NCBI RefSeq assembly: GCF_004022485.1
Contig: NZ_CP034951.1
Span: 1,798,001-1,862,000 of the forward strand
Source of the DNA: Aequorivita sp. H23M31
GTDB lineage: Bacteria; Bacteroidota; Bacteroidia; Flavobacteriales; Flavobacteriaceae
Direction of reading: 5' to 3'
DNA length: 64,000 nt
Shown: piece after piece, positions 25,001 to 32,647 of the stretch
Layout of the letters: every line of letters begins with the position of its first letter
Position numbering within the stretch: position 1 is the first letter of the stretch
Translations under genes and position numbers: made by a program
The notes under the pieces: model-generated
Told to the model about the DNA's origin: nothing
Database searches by the model: none
Seen by the model: the letters and a program-made list of their open reading frames with translations, nothing else

Positions 25001-28000
25001 TTAGGCTTCTAGAACCACTTCTTCCTCCTTCTTTTTGTCAATTAAATCTTCAACTCTTTTACGTTTTACCGTATCATACATAATCGGCGTTGCGATAAAC
25101 AATGAAGAATATGTACCTACCACAATACCCACGATAATTGCGAAAAGCAGGCCTCTAATGGATTCTGCCCCGAAAAGGAACATAGACAACAATACGATAA
25201 GGGTTGTAAAGGACGTATTCAATGTTCTACCCAGAGTACTGTTCAAAGCCACATCAATAACACGGTTCAATTTCCACCCTGGATGTTCCCCAAAATACTC
25301 ACGGATACGGTCAAATATAATTACCGTATCATTCAGGGAGTAACCAACCACAGTAAGTATCGCCGCAATAAACGATTGGTCGATTTCCATATTAAACGGC
25401 ATAAAGCTGTACGTTAATGAGAATACTCCGAGCACAATAAGCACGTCATGGAAAATCGCCACAACCGCACCTAAACCAAATTGCCATCTTCTAAATCGTA
25501 ACAATATGTACAGGAACATTACTAACAAAGCTCCAAGCACCGCCCAGAATGAGTCTCTCTTAATGTTATCCGCAATTGTTGGACTTACCTTGTAATACTC
25601 CATCCTACCAAAGGATTTACCTTCTTCGTCACCCACAAATTTCTCGTAAGTCATATCTGCTGGAAGATCAGTTTTAAGAGTATTATAAAGCATGTGCTCT
25701 ATTTCCTCATCTACTTCGGTTCCGGTTTCCTCAACTTTGTATTTTGTGGTAATCTTCAATTGATTATCACCACCATAAGTTTTTGCTTCCGCACTTCCAA
25801 AAGTGGCAATCAGTTCATCTTGAATTTTAGCTGAATTTACATCTTTGGCAAATCGAACCGTATAAGTTCGACCACCCACAAAATCCACTCCTTGGTTCAG
25901 ACCTTTTGTGAATAGGGAAATAACGCTTATTAAGATTAATACACTTGAAAGGATATAAGCTACTTTCCTCTTTTTCAAGAATTCAATATTCACATTGGTG
26001 AAAAGATTCTTCGTAATCGGAGTAGAACACGCAAGAGGTCTTCCTTTATGAGTATAAGCCTCAATGAATAACCTTGTTACGAAAATTGCAGTAAACAAAG
26101 CAGTTGCAATACCTATTAATAAGGTTGTTGCGAAACCTTGGATGGGTCCAGTTCCAAAAACCAAAAGAATTAATCCCGTGAGACCGGTGGTTATGTTGGC
26201 ATCCAAAATGGATGAAAGAGCATTGCTAAAACCATCCTTAATGGCATCTTTCTGCGCTTTTCCTTTGGCGAGCTCTTCCTTGATCCTTTCAAATATAAGT
26301 ACGTTAGCATCCACCGACATACCAATGGTAAGTACAATACCCGCAATACCAGGAAGCGTAAGTACAGCCCCTAATCCTGCCAAAATTCCAAAGATGAACA
26401 GAAGGTTTACCAACAATGCGATATCGGCAAAAACTCCCGCTCTTCCATAGTATCCAATCATCCACAAAAGAACTACTATAAGGGCAATTCCAAAGGACAT
26501 CATACCACTATTTATTGCCTCGTGACCCAGAGTTGGTCCTACTACCTCCGCTTGAACAATCTCTGCAGAAGCTGGAAGTTTACCGGCACGAAGTACGTTG
26601 GCCAAATCCTGACCTTGATTTACGGTAAAGTCACCTGAAATTTGGCTTCTTCCACCCGCAATAGGCCCTGAAGTAACACCTGGAGCAGAATATACGATAT
26701 CATCAAGTACAATTGCAATCTGACTTTGGTTCTGATAAGCATCGCCTGTCATTTGTTCCCAAATCTTGGCGCCTTGACCATTCATTTGCATCGATACCAC
26801 TACTCTACTCATCTGGTCGTATTCCTGTCTGGCATCAACCACTACACTCCCACCAAGTGGTGGAACATCATCTCTATTGCTTTTTAAAGCATATAAACCT
26901 GTAGTTTCCTCACCTTTCAATTGTGGGGCTGCTACTGGTAATCCCCAAACGAATTTGGCATAACGCATATCTGTGGGCAACAGAGAACGAATTTGAGGCA
27001 TACGTAGATACCCATTGATTGTAGCGGTGTCCTTTAATCTAAAAGTGGCGATTACTGGTCCGCCTTGGTTTCCAAGTGCAACCATTCTTGAAAGAATTGG
27101 ATTGGCTTTGTTATCCTCTACAATTGTATCTTTAACATCCTGTCCACCCAAAAGCTTACTAACGTCATCTTCCTCAACTTCGGTAGTATCTGCTTTCGTG
27201 CTTACCGTATCTAAAACAGCCACGTTGTCCTTTTTGGCAGTTTCAATCTCTCCAGCTCTGCTATCCGCAGCTTGAAGGAAACCAGCCATTTCATCAAATT
27301 TATATACGTCCCAGAATTCAAGTTGGGCGGTACTTTGAAGAAGTTTTCTAACTCGGCTTACATCCTTCGCTCCCGGAAGTTCAACCAAAATTCGGGCAGA
27401 TTTACCCAAACGTTGGATATTAGGCTGGGTAACTCCGAATTTATCAATACGCTTTCTAAGAACTTCAAAAGCAGAAGTAATGGATTCATCAATTTTTCTT
27501 TCAATAATAGGCTTTACTTGAGCATTGGTCATCGTTGGATTGATGGCATCTTCCAAATTCTTATTGAAGAAAATATCAGGAGACGCAAGATTATTTTCTC
27601 CCGGAAGGGCCTCAAAAGCCTTGAAAAAGGATTCTAAATAAGTATCCTGACTGGTTTTTTGAAGTTCTGTTGCTTGTTCCAACGCTTGGTTGAAAGCAGC
27701 ATCCTTGGTGTGATTAGCCAATCCTTTCAAGATGTCCTTTACAGAAACCTCAAGAATTACGTTTATACCTCCTTTAAGGTCGAGCCCTTTGTTAAGTTCC
27801 TTTTCCTTTGCCGTATTGTAATCAATCCCTAAAAAAACAGGATCCACTCCAACTGAATCGAGATAACGTGCTTCGGCAGCTTCTCTTAAATGTGGTTCAT
27901 TTTCAGAATATTTGCTTCTTGCAAAATCCTTTGCGTTGCTTTCTACCTTGCTGGCAACAAACGTAAAAGAAAGCTGATAAATACTTACCAATCCGAAGAG

Positions 28001-28036
28001 GACGGCAAATACGGTAATTAATCCTTTATTTTGCAT
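25001..28036 (-). CDS. secDF: Fused protein translocase subunit SecDF
   Basis: Inner-membrane protein of 1011 residues in which SecD and SecF are one chain, as is usual in Bacteroidota. It uses the proton motive force to help SecYEG pull proteins into the periplasm. The SecD half (1 to about 640) has one N-terminal helix, a large periplasmic domain (GLDLKGGINVILEV near 70, RIDKFGVTQPNIQRLG near 205) and five helices with GMSVDANVLIFERIKEE. The SecF half (about 680-1000) repeats the plan with FVGGRTYTVRF and VGYSLNDTVIIFDRIRE. An acidic insert near 280-305 replaces part of the SecD P1 region. A promoter at 28097-28126 overlaps a perfect inverted repeat, and a terminator follows the stop. Confidence 0.97.
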   Translation of the reverse strand: MQNKGLITVFAVLFGLVSIYQLSFTFVASKVESNAKDFARSKYSENEPHLREAAEARYLDSVGVDPVFLGIDYNTAKEKELNKGLDLKGGINVILEVSVKDILKGLANHTKDAAFNQALEQATELQKTSQDTYLESFFKAFEALPGENNLASPDIFFNKNLEDAINPTMTNAQVKPIIERKIDESITSAFEVLRKRIDKFGVTQPNIQRLGKSARILVELPGAKDVSRVRKLLQSTAQLEFWDVYKFDEMAGFLQAADSRAGEIETAKKDNVAVLDTVSTKADTTEVEEDDVSKLLGGQDVKDTIVEDNKANPILSRMVALGNQGGPVIATFRLKDTATINGYLRMPQIRSLLPTDMRYAKFVWGLPVAAPQLKGEETTGLYALKSNRDDVPPLGGSVVVDARQEYDQMSRVVVSMQMNGQGAKIWEQMTGDAYQNQSQIAIVLDDIVYSAPGVTSGPIAGGRSQISGDFTVNQGQDLANVLRAGKLPASAEIVQAEVVGPTLGHEAINSGMMSFGIALIVVLLWMIGYYGRAGVFADIALLVNLLFIFGILAGLGAVLTLPGIAGIVLTIGMSVDANVLIFERIKEELAKGKAQKDAIKDGFSNALSSILDANITTGLTGLILLVFGTGPIQGFATTLLIGIATALFTAIFVTRLFIEAYTHKGRPLACSTPITKNLFTNVNIEFLKKRKVAYILSSVLILISVISLFTKGLNQGVDFVGGRTYTVRFAKDVNSAKIQDELIATFGSAEAKTYGGDNQLKITTKYKVEETGTEVDEEIEHMLYNTLKTDLPADMTYEKFVGDEEGKSFGRMEYYKVSPTIADNIKRDSFWAVLGALLVMFLYILLRFRRWQFGLGAVVAIFHDVLIVLGVFSLTYSFMPFNMEIDQSFIAAILTVVGYSLNDTVIIFDRIREYFGEHPGWKLNRVIDVALNSTLGRTLNTSFTTLIVLLSMFLFGAESIRGLLFAIIVGIVVGTYSSLFIATPIMYDTVKRKRVEDLIDKKKEEEVVLEA

Positions 28037-28093
28037 GTTTATATTTTTTGGTCAGGTTTAAACCCAGTTCCGATTTTTTTTTTCGGAACAAGA

Positions 28094-28126
28094 GCGCAAA
28101 TATATGATTTGCGCCAAAACTGACAA
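28094..28126 (-). promoter_or_regulatory. secDF promoter overlapped by a perfect inverted repeat
   Basis: On the minus strand TTG (28124-28126), 19 bases of spacer and TATATTTG (28097-28104) match the Bacteroidota promoter pattern, with transcription expected about 50 bases before the secDF start. The -7 element lies within GCGCAAAT-N5-ATTTGCGC (28094-28114), an 8-base perfect inverted repeat, a plausible operator. The regulator is unknown. Confidence 0.6.
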
Positions 28127-28285
28127 TTAAGATTATTTAATAAAATTAAATTTGGAAAAACAAAAAAACGGAACAGACAATGTTTATTAATATGAATCAA
28201 TAAATCTGCATTTTCCGTCGATTGGAGTTAACTTTTTTGGAAAGTAGTTAGAAACCAAATTACGGCTCCTATCCAAAAAAGATAT

Positions 28286-28903
28286 TTAGCAATAAGGACC
28301 CGCCCGTACTTGGGGTACTTTATAATCTAAATGAGTTATTAATCCAGGAAGAGAGGCATAAATAACTGGATTTATATTTTCGAAATTATCTCTTGGAACG
28401 TAAATAATTTCAGAAGAGACCAAAGCGAATCTTGGCTTTAAATATTGATCTCCAAAGAACTTTGCTTCAACCAGAACACCTTGAAAACCTACACCAGATC
28501 CCGAATCTGTATGAATCTTAACAACCTCTAATTGATATTGTTTGGAATTATTGCCATAAGGAACTTCTGGGATGTTGTTTTTTTCATTGAAAGCGGAATT
28601 GCCTAAATCAATTTTATTTTGCCTGTAGAGCAGACTTTTAATTACTCCCACTTCCAAAGCACTGTAGTAGGAAACTTTTAACTTCCCATCAATTAGATCG
28701 GATACCTGAACATGCTCAACCCCTATTGCTTCTAATTGAGAGGTAATTTCAGAAATAGCAATATCTACTTGCTCACTGGAAATGGAATGTGCATTGAAAC
28801 GAACTACTATCTCCTGGTTGGAGTTCAATATAGTTTGTTCCGTACCTGCTCCATAAAAGACTAGAACAGTGAATAATCCAAGAATGTACCATTTCCAATT
28901 CAC
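28286..28903 (-). CDS. Membrane-anchored or secreted hypothetical protein
   Basis: Protein of 205 residues with a GTG start and an N-terminal hydrophobic segment (about 5-19, WYILGLFTVLVFYG) that could be a membrane anchor or uncleaved signal. The remainder is soluble and mixed alpha/beta, with NQEIVVRFNAHSISSEQVD near 30 and a C-terminus ending RAGPYC. I do not recognise the family and see no catalytic motif. It lies downstream of the copper-operon lipoprotein on the same strand, but a perfect hairpin with a T-tract at 28923-28946 separates them, so it is probably transcribed separately. Confidence 0.7.
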   Translation of the reverse strand: MNWKWYILGLFTVLVFYGAGTEQTILNSNQEIVVRFNAHSISSEQVDIAISEITSQLEAIGVEHVQVSDLIDGKLKVSYYSALEVGVIKSLLYRQNKIDLGNSAFNEKNNIPEVPYGNNSKQYQLEVVKIHTDSGSGVGFQGVLVEAKFFGDQYLKPRFALVSSEIIYVPRDNFENINPVIYASLPGLITHLDYKVPQVRAGPYC

Positions 28904-28922
28904 GCGCCAAATATAAAAAAAT

Positions 28923-28946
28923 AAAGACTGTATCGCTACAGTCTTT
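28923..28946 (-). terminator. Terminator of the copper-uptake operon
   Basis: AAAGACTGTA (28923-28932) and TACAGTCTTT (28937-28946) form a perfect 10-base stem with a TCGC tetraloop. On the minus strand it is followed by ATTTTTTTAT. It lies 26 bases after the lipoprotein stop. Confidence 0.85.
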
Positions 28947-28972
28947 ACACAAATCTAAAAATCGGGGAAAAT

Positions 28973-29827
28973 CTAAAACTCCAGTTCGAAATAAAGAGAG
29001 CTTTCGGGATGGTTTTCTGTAACTTCTTCCCCCTTTAAAACATCGCCGTTTTCATTAAGAAGCTGCATGTTTATTCTCCAGTACCCCGTCATTGTAAAAG
29101 ACAGTTTTCCCTCATACATCTTGGTAATCGAATTGTAAACCATATCCTGATTGTTTGGGGAAGAATGATTTCCCATTGAAGTCATTCGCGGATCAACAGT
29201 AATCTTATAGTTTTCAACCAGAGGGAAGGTCATCATATCCTGCATTTTATAAAGTACTGCCTGAAAATCGTTGATAGCAACTTTTGGCTCTTTTGGATTT
29301 ACAAATGCCAGAACATAACGAACATCATCAGCGCCGGTGAACACCTGTGTTTTCTTCATCCCATCTGCAGGTTGATCAACAGAAAGTTTCTGGGTTACGG
29401 TTACTTCTTGTCCGTTAAAGTTATATTTTAAAGTCAAGTCCCAATATTCCATATCGTTACCAGCCATTTGGAAAACAATATGTCCTTTATATAGTGTATT
29501 GTCCACCACATTTTTCAATATGCTATGTGGTCCAGAATGGCTCATAGATTCCATATGCATCATTGGCATCCAAGTAAGTGCGGCATTAGTTATATAAATA
29601 TTGCTAGCCTTATCCAAAATTCGAATAGCAAATTCATTATAACCTACCGTAAGTGTGGATTTTTCAGAATATATTTCAACCGTATGATCGGCTTCGGAGA
29701 TTTCGTAAATTTTAAAAAGTCCTTCAACTGGATTGATTTCTAGAGATTCATCATCATTTTGGTCTGTACACGCAAGAAATGAGCCCGTAAGAAATAGTAT
29801 TGCGATAATATATTTTAATGTTTTCAT
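28973..29827 (-). CDS. Met/His-rich periplasmic lipoprotein, probably copper-related
   Basis: Lipoprotein of 284 residues with lipobox FLAC (Cys20). The first half resembles the YtkA/FixH-like beta-sandwich fold (TVGYNEFAIRILDKAS, LTLKYNFNGQEVTV). A cluster WMPMMHMESMSHSG at about 87-99 has five Met and two His, a composition used by periplasmic copper-binding proteins. A second related domain (about 160-280) includes MTSMGNHSSPN. It begins 24 bases after the TonB-dependent receptor on the same strand, so the two are almost certainly co-transcribed. The proposed job is to accept copper after passage through the receptor; this is inferred from context and composition. Confidence 0.72.
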   Translation of the reverse strand: MKTLKYIIAILFLTGSFLACTDQNDDESLEINPVEGLFKIYEISEADHTVEIYSEKSTLTVGYNEFAIRILDKASNIYITNAALTWMPMMHMESMSHSGPHSILKNVVDNTLYKGHIVFQMAGNDMEYWDLTLKYNFNGQEVTVTQKLSVDQPADGMKKTQVFTGADDVRYVLAFVNPKEPKVAINDFQAVLYKMQDMMTFPLVENYKITVDPRMTSMGNHSSPNNQDMVYNSITKMYEGKLSFTMTGYWRINMQLLNENGDVLKGEEVTENHPESSLYFELEF

Positions 29828-29851
29828 ATTTATATAAGATTTGATTTTTCG

Positions 29852-31891
29852 TTATTTAATTGAATAAGCAATAGTTAAATAAATGTTTCTTCCCATTCTA
29901 GGAATGTTTTTCCAGTCGGTATAGGAAGAATAATAAGTATCAAGAATATTCTCAATTCCAGCTTTTACAAAGAGATCATCATTACCTAAGAAGAAACGTT
30001 TTCCGAAGCTTGCCGAAAGAGTAGCATATGAAGCCGTTTTAGTTTCTCCATACGCGGGATTATAATTAACCTGCTCTCCAGCTCCACTTACAGTTAGAGA
30101 AGCTGAATATTGGTTTTTATAAAAATCCAGACCACTTTGGTAAGAAATGGGACTAATTAATGGAAGGTTTTCACCCTCATTATCTATACCTCGATGATAT
30201 GAAATTCGCGCGGATAATTTAAAGGCATTGGAAAGAGCATAACGCCCTAAAAGTGAAGTATTGAATAATTGGGCGTAATCCAAATTTCCATAAACCTTTA
30301 CCCCATCAGCTCCAATTGCCATTGGACGAAGCGAAGGATCTATCGTTCCAATTATATAATTAAAAACTTGAAAATAATTAGCCTCTGCCGTTATCTGGAA
30401 AATTGGTCTCTCATAGCTGAGAGATACATTTGCTTCGGCGGAACTTTCAGTTTTCAAGTTTGGATCGCCAATATAATCGTGGTTGTCGAAACTGTTGAAC
30501 AGATAAAAACCATAACCTTCAGATACGGACGGAGCTCTTTCGCCATAAGATAAACCCCCATTAAAATGAAAATCATCCAACATTTTATGGTATTGTGCGG
30601 AAAAACTTTTCAGGAATCTAGTGTTAGTCCTATCCATATCGGGATAGAATATCTTTAAACTGTTCAGGCCAAAATCATCTGCTACCGTATTTGAATGATA
30701 AGTTAACCGAGTGGAAAGCTTTAACGAGGATTCTTTAAAGGAAATATTGTCCTCCCCATAAATCCCAAAATCCATTGTATGCACATCGGGCCAGGTAAGC
30801 ATAAACATTAAAGCTTCATTGCTGTTTTCCGGATACATGGTCATCTCGGCGAGCGATTTATTGAGGTAACCATCTACCTTAAAAAAGAAGCGATTATTAT
30901 TCTTTCTCATATTGGCTTGCGAGTAAAATCCAACAGTTTCGCTCCACCCAGGCATATCCATATGAATAGGTACATCTGGCCTTTTGGTATCATCCATCAC
31001 GTGCTTTATTGTATTATAATACAGCTTGGACTCCCACCTACCCAGACGTCCAAATAGGCTGTCCTGATTAAAACTGACCGAACCGATAACAGCTCGAGCC
31101 AGAGAAACGTCCATAGTCAAAGCTGGATATCCTACATTCTTGGCTTCATCATATATTAAAGTGGCAGAAATAGATTTATCTGCTGCAAGTATATAGCCTG
31201 AATTCAAGGAAAAGTTATATTTCTCAAACTGAGAATAAAGGATTTCTCTATCACCTCCTGCCTTATAATTATCAGACTTTCTATAGATTATATCAGAATT
31301 TAGGTAGAATTTTTCGTCTGAATAATTCAACTCGCCACCGAATACGCGCAATTTGTTATTGCTCTCAAAAGCGCTTTCTAAGGAACCCGTCCAACCAGTG
31401 GGTTTAAAATTACTCCTATCCAATTTCAGGTTAATAGATCCGCCTATGGAATTTCCGAAAGCAGCACCTTGTTGCCCTGATCCAATTTCCGCCTCCGAAA
31501 GATTCGAAACATCTACATAAGAAGTCACTGGATCCATTTTATCTGTGCACGCTCCAAAGATTTGCATTCCATCTATGGTAACCGCTAGACGTTCAGAACC
31601 CATATCATTCATGGTAGGTTCCCAAGCATAGGCGCCGCGTTTAACCATATTGATACTTCTGGAAGATTCCAAAAACTCGTCCAAGGAGGACATGGGTTTA
31701 TGTTGCTTATTATGGTTCAATTGCTTGCCAGCAGAAATAACCACAACCTCATTTAGATTTATAAGCTTTAAGGTATCGGCGGTTTCTTCCTGAGCGTATA
31801 ATTTTCCTCCAAAAGAACCAAAGAACAGGATATATAAAAGACATCCTAATAGTATCCCTTTAGATGGAGATACACGATTAAATGATTTCAT
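29852..31891 (-). CDS. TonB-dependent copper receptor, OprC/NosA-like
   Basis: Outer-membrane receptor of 679 residues. The signal peptide ends in KLYAQ; the plug domain spans about 45-160 (LNEVVVISAG, RLAVTIDGMQIFGACTDKMDPVTSYVD, GNSIGGSINLKL) and a beta barrel follows to NIYLTIAYSIK. In the plug CTDKM (Cys115, Met119) is a CxxxM pair, and KHVMDD (His297, Met299) in the barrel is an HxM pair. The Pseudomonas aeruginosa copper receptor OprC binds copper through CxxxM and HxM motifs, so the known ligand set is matched in order. This supports copper rather than siderophore import. The gene sits between a Cys/His-rich small protein and a Met/His-rich lipoprotein on the same strand. Confidence 0.82.
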   Translation of the reverse strand: MKSFNRVSPSKGILLGCLLYILFFGSFGGKLYAQEETADTLKLINLNEVVVISAGKQLNHNKQHKPMSSLDEFLESSRSINMVKRGAYAWEPTMNDMGSERLAVTIDGMQIFGACTDKMDPVTSYVDVSNLSEAEIGSGQQGAAFGNSIGGSINLKLDRSNFKPTGWTGSLESAFESNNKLRVFGGELNYSDEKFYLNSDIIYRKSDNYKAGGDREILYSQFEKYNFSLNSGYILAADKSISATLIYDEAKNVGYPALTMDVSLARAVIGSVSFNQDSLFGRLGRWESKLYYNTIKHVMDDTKRPDVPIHMDMPGWSETVGFYSQANMRKNNNRFFFKVDGYLNKSLAEMTMYPENSNEALMFMLTWPDVHTMDFGIYGEDNISFKESSLKLSTRLTYHSNTVADDFGLNSLKIFYPDMDRTNTRFLKSFSAQYHKMLDDFHFNGGLSYGERAPSVSEGYGFYLFNSFDNHDYIGDPNLKTESSAEANVSLSYERPIFQITAEANYFQVFNYIIGTIDPSLRPMAIGADGVKVYGNLDYAQLFNTSLLGRYALSNAFKLSARISYHRGIDNEGENLPLISPISYQSGLDFYKNQYSASLTVSGAGEQVNYNPAYGETKTASYATLSASFGKRFFLGNDDLFVKAGIENILDTYYSSYTDWKNIPRMGRNIYLTIAYSIK

Positions 31892-31977
31892 CTTGATATT
31901 ATTTTAGATAATGTAAATAAGAATGATCCCTTAGAATTTCCTATATAAGAAAATTCCAATCACGATCTCTAGATAAA

Positions 31978-32355
31978 TTATCCTAATCGGGGCGGATGAA
32001 GAATTTTAGAAGAAAAGAGGGAATTGCGAAAAACCGGTTTATAACCAATAGCTTGGGTGCTGACAATTTCAATTTCAGTAGAAAAAAGAAATTCGGAAAT
32101 GGTTTCTGAAATTATTATTTGCGGTATCTCCGTTTTTGTGGTTTTACTGTTGAATGGATTTTTACTATCCTCGCCAGCCTCATGTGCCAACTCCTTACTC
32201 AGGTGACATTTTCCGTTACAATGCATTTCAGGATTGTCCTTATTTTCACAAAGAACGTTGACTATATAATCGTAGTTAATCATATAATCCATTATCGGCC
32301 AAAAAGGCTTTGCCAACATAATGAAAGTAGCTAATAAAAGGATTACATTTTTCAC
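31978..32355 (-). CDS. Small Cys/His-rich exported protein of the copper operon
   Basis: Protein of 125 residues with GTG start, an N-terminal hydrophobic segment (residues 3-20, VILLLATFIMLAKPFWP) and a metal-ligand-like cluster CENKDNPEMHCNGKCHL (Cys36, Met44, His45, Cys46, Cys50, His51). No named family is recognised. The segment after the cluster is polar and low in complexity. It is the first gene of the set with the receptor (86 bases downstream) and lipoprotein. A TATCTTTG -7 element (32360-32367) lies only four bases before the GTG, so the mRNA may be almost leaderless; an ATG at codon 13 is the alternative start but would cut the hydrophobic segment. Confidence 0.7.
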   Translation of the reverse strand: MKNVILLLATFIMLAKPFWPIMDYMINYDYIVNVLCENKDNPEMHCNGKCHLSKELAHEAGEDSKNPFNSKTTKTEIPQIIISETISEFLFSTEIEIVSTQAIGYKPVFRNSLFSSKILHPPRLG

Positions 32356-32359
32356 GCTA

Positions 32360-32367
32360 CAAAGATA
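32360..32367 (-). promoter_or_regulatory. -7 element of the copper operon
   Basis: TATCTTTG on the minus strand matches TAnnTTTG exactly. The base pattern 19 positions upstream is TTTT, a partial match to the -33 TTTG. Distance to the GTG start is four bases, implying a very short or absent 5' leader. Confidence 0.5.
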
Positions 32368-32647
32368 TATTGAGTTCCCTTTTTATAAAATGATTATTGT
32401 CATTTTGTATAAAACCACTGCATAAATTTCTCATGAAACCCAACAACTTCAATACATTACCGCAGTTGAACGAATTTAAATTATTTGTAAACTTTTTTGT
32501 GTTGATAATTCGCAATAGGCTGTTTTCTAGATTATTAACAATCATTATTGACAACTTTTAATTTTTGATTTCAAAATCAAATTTCTATTTCACTATATTT
32601 ACCTAATAAAATTATGAATTATTTAACTACCAAAAATCCCTGCACAC

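Noticed and set aside
32356..32647. Cobalamin riboswitch before the B12-dependent reductase
   Set aside because: No B12-box-like consensus or long paired structure was recognised; the region is plain AT-rich spacer.
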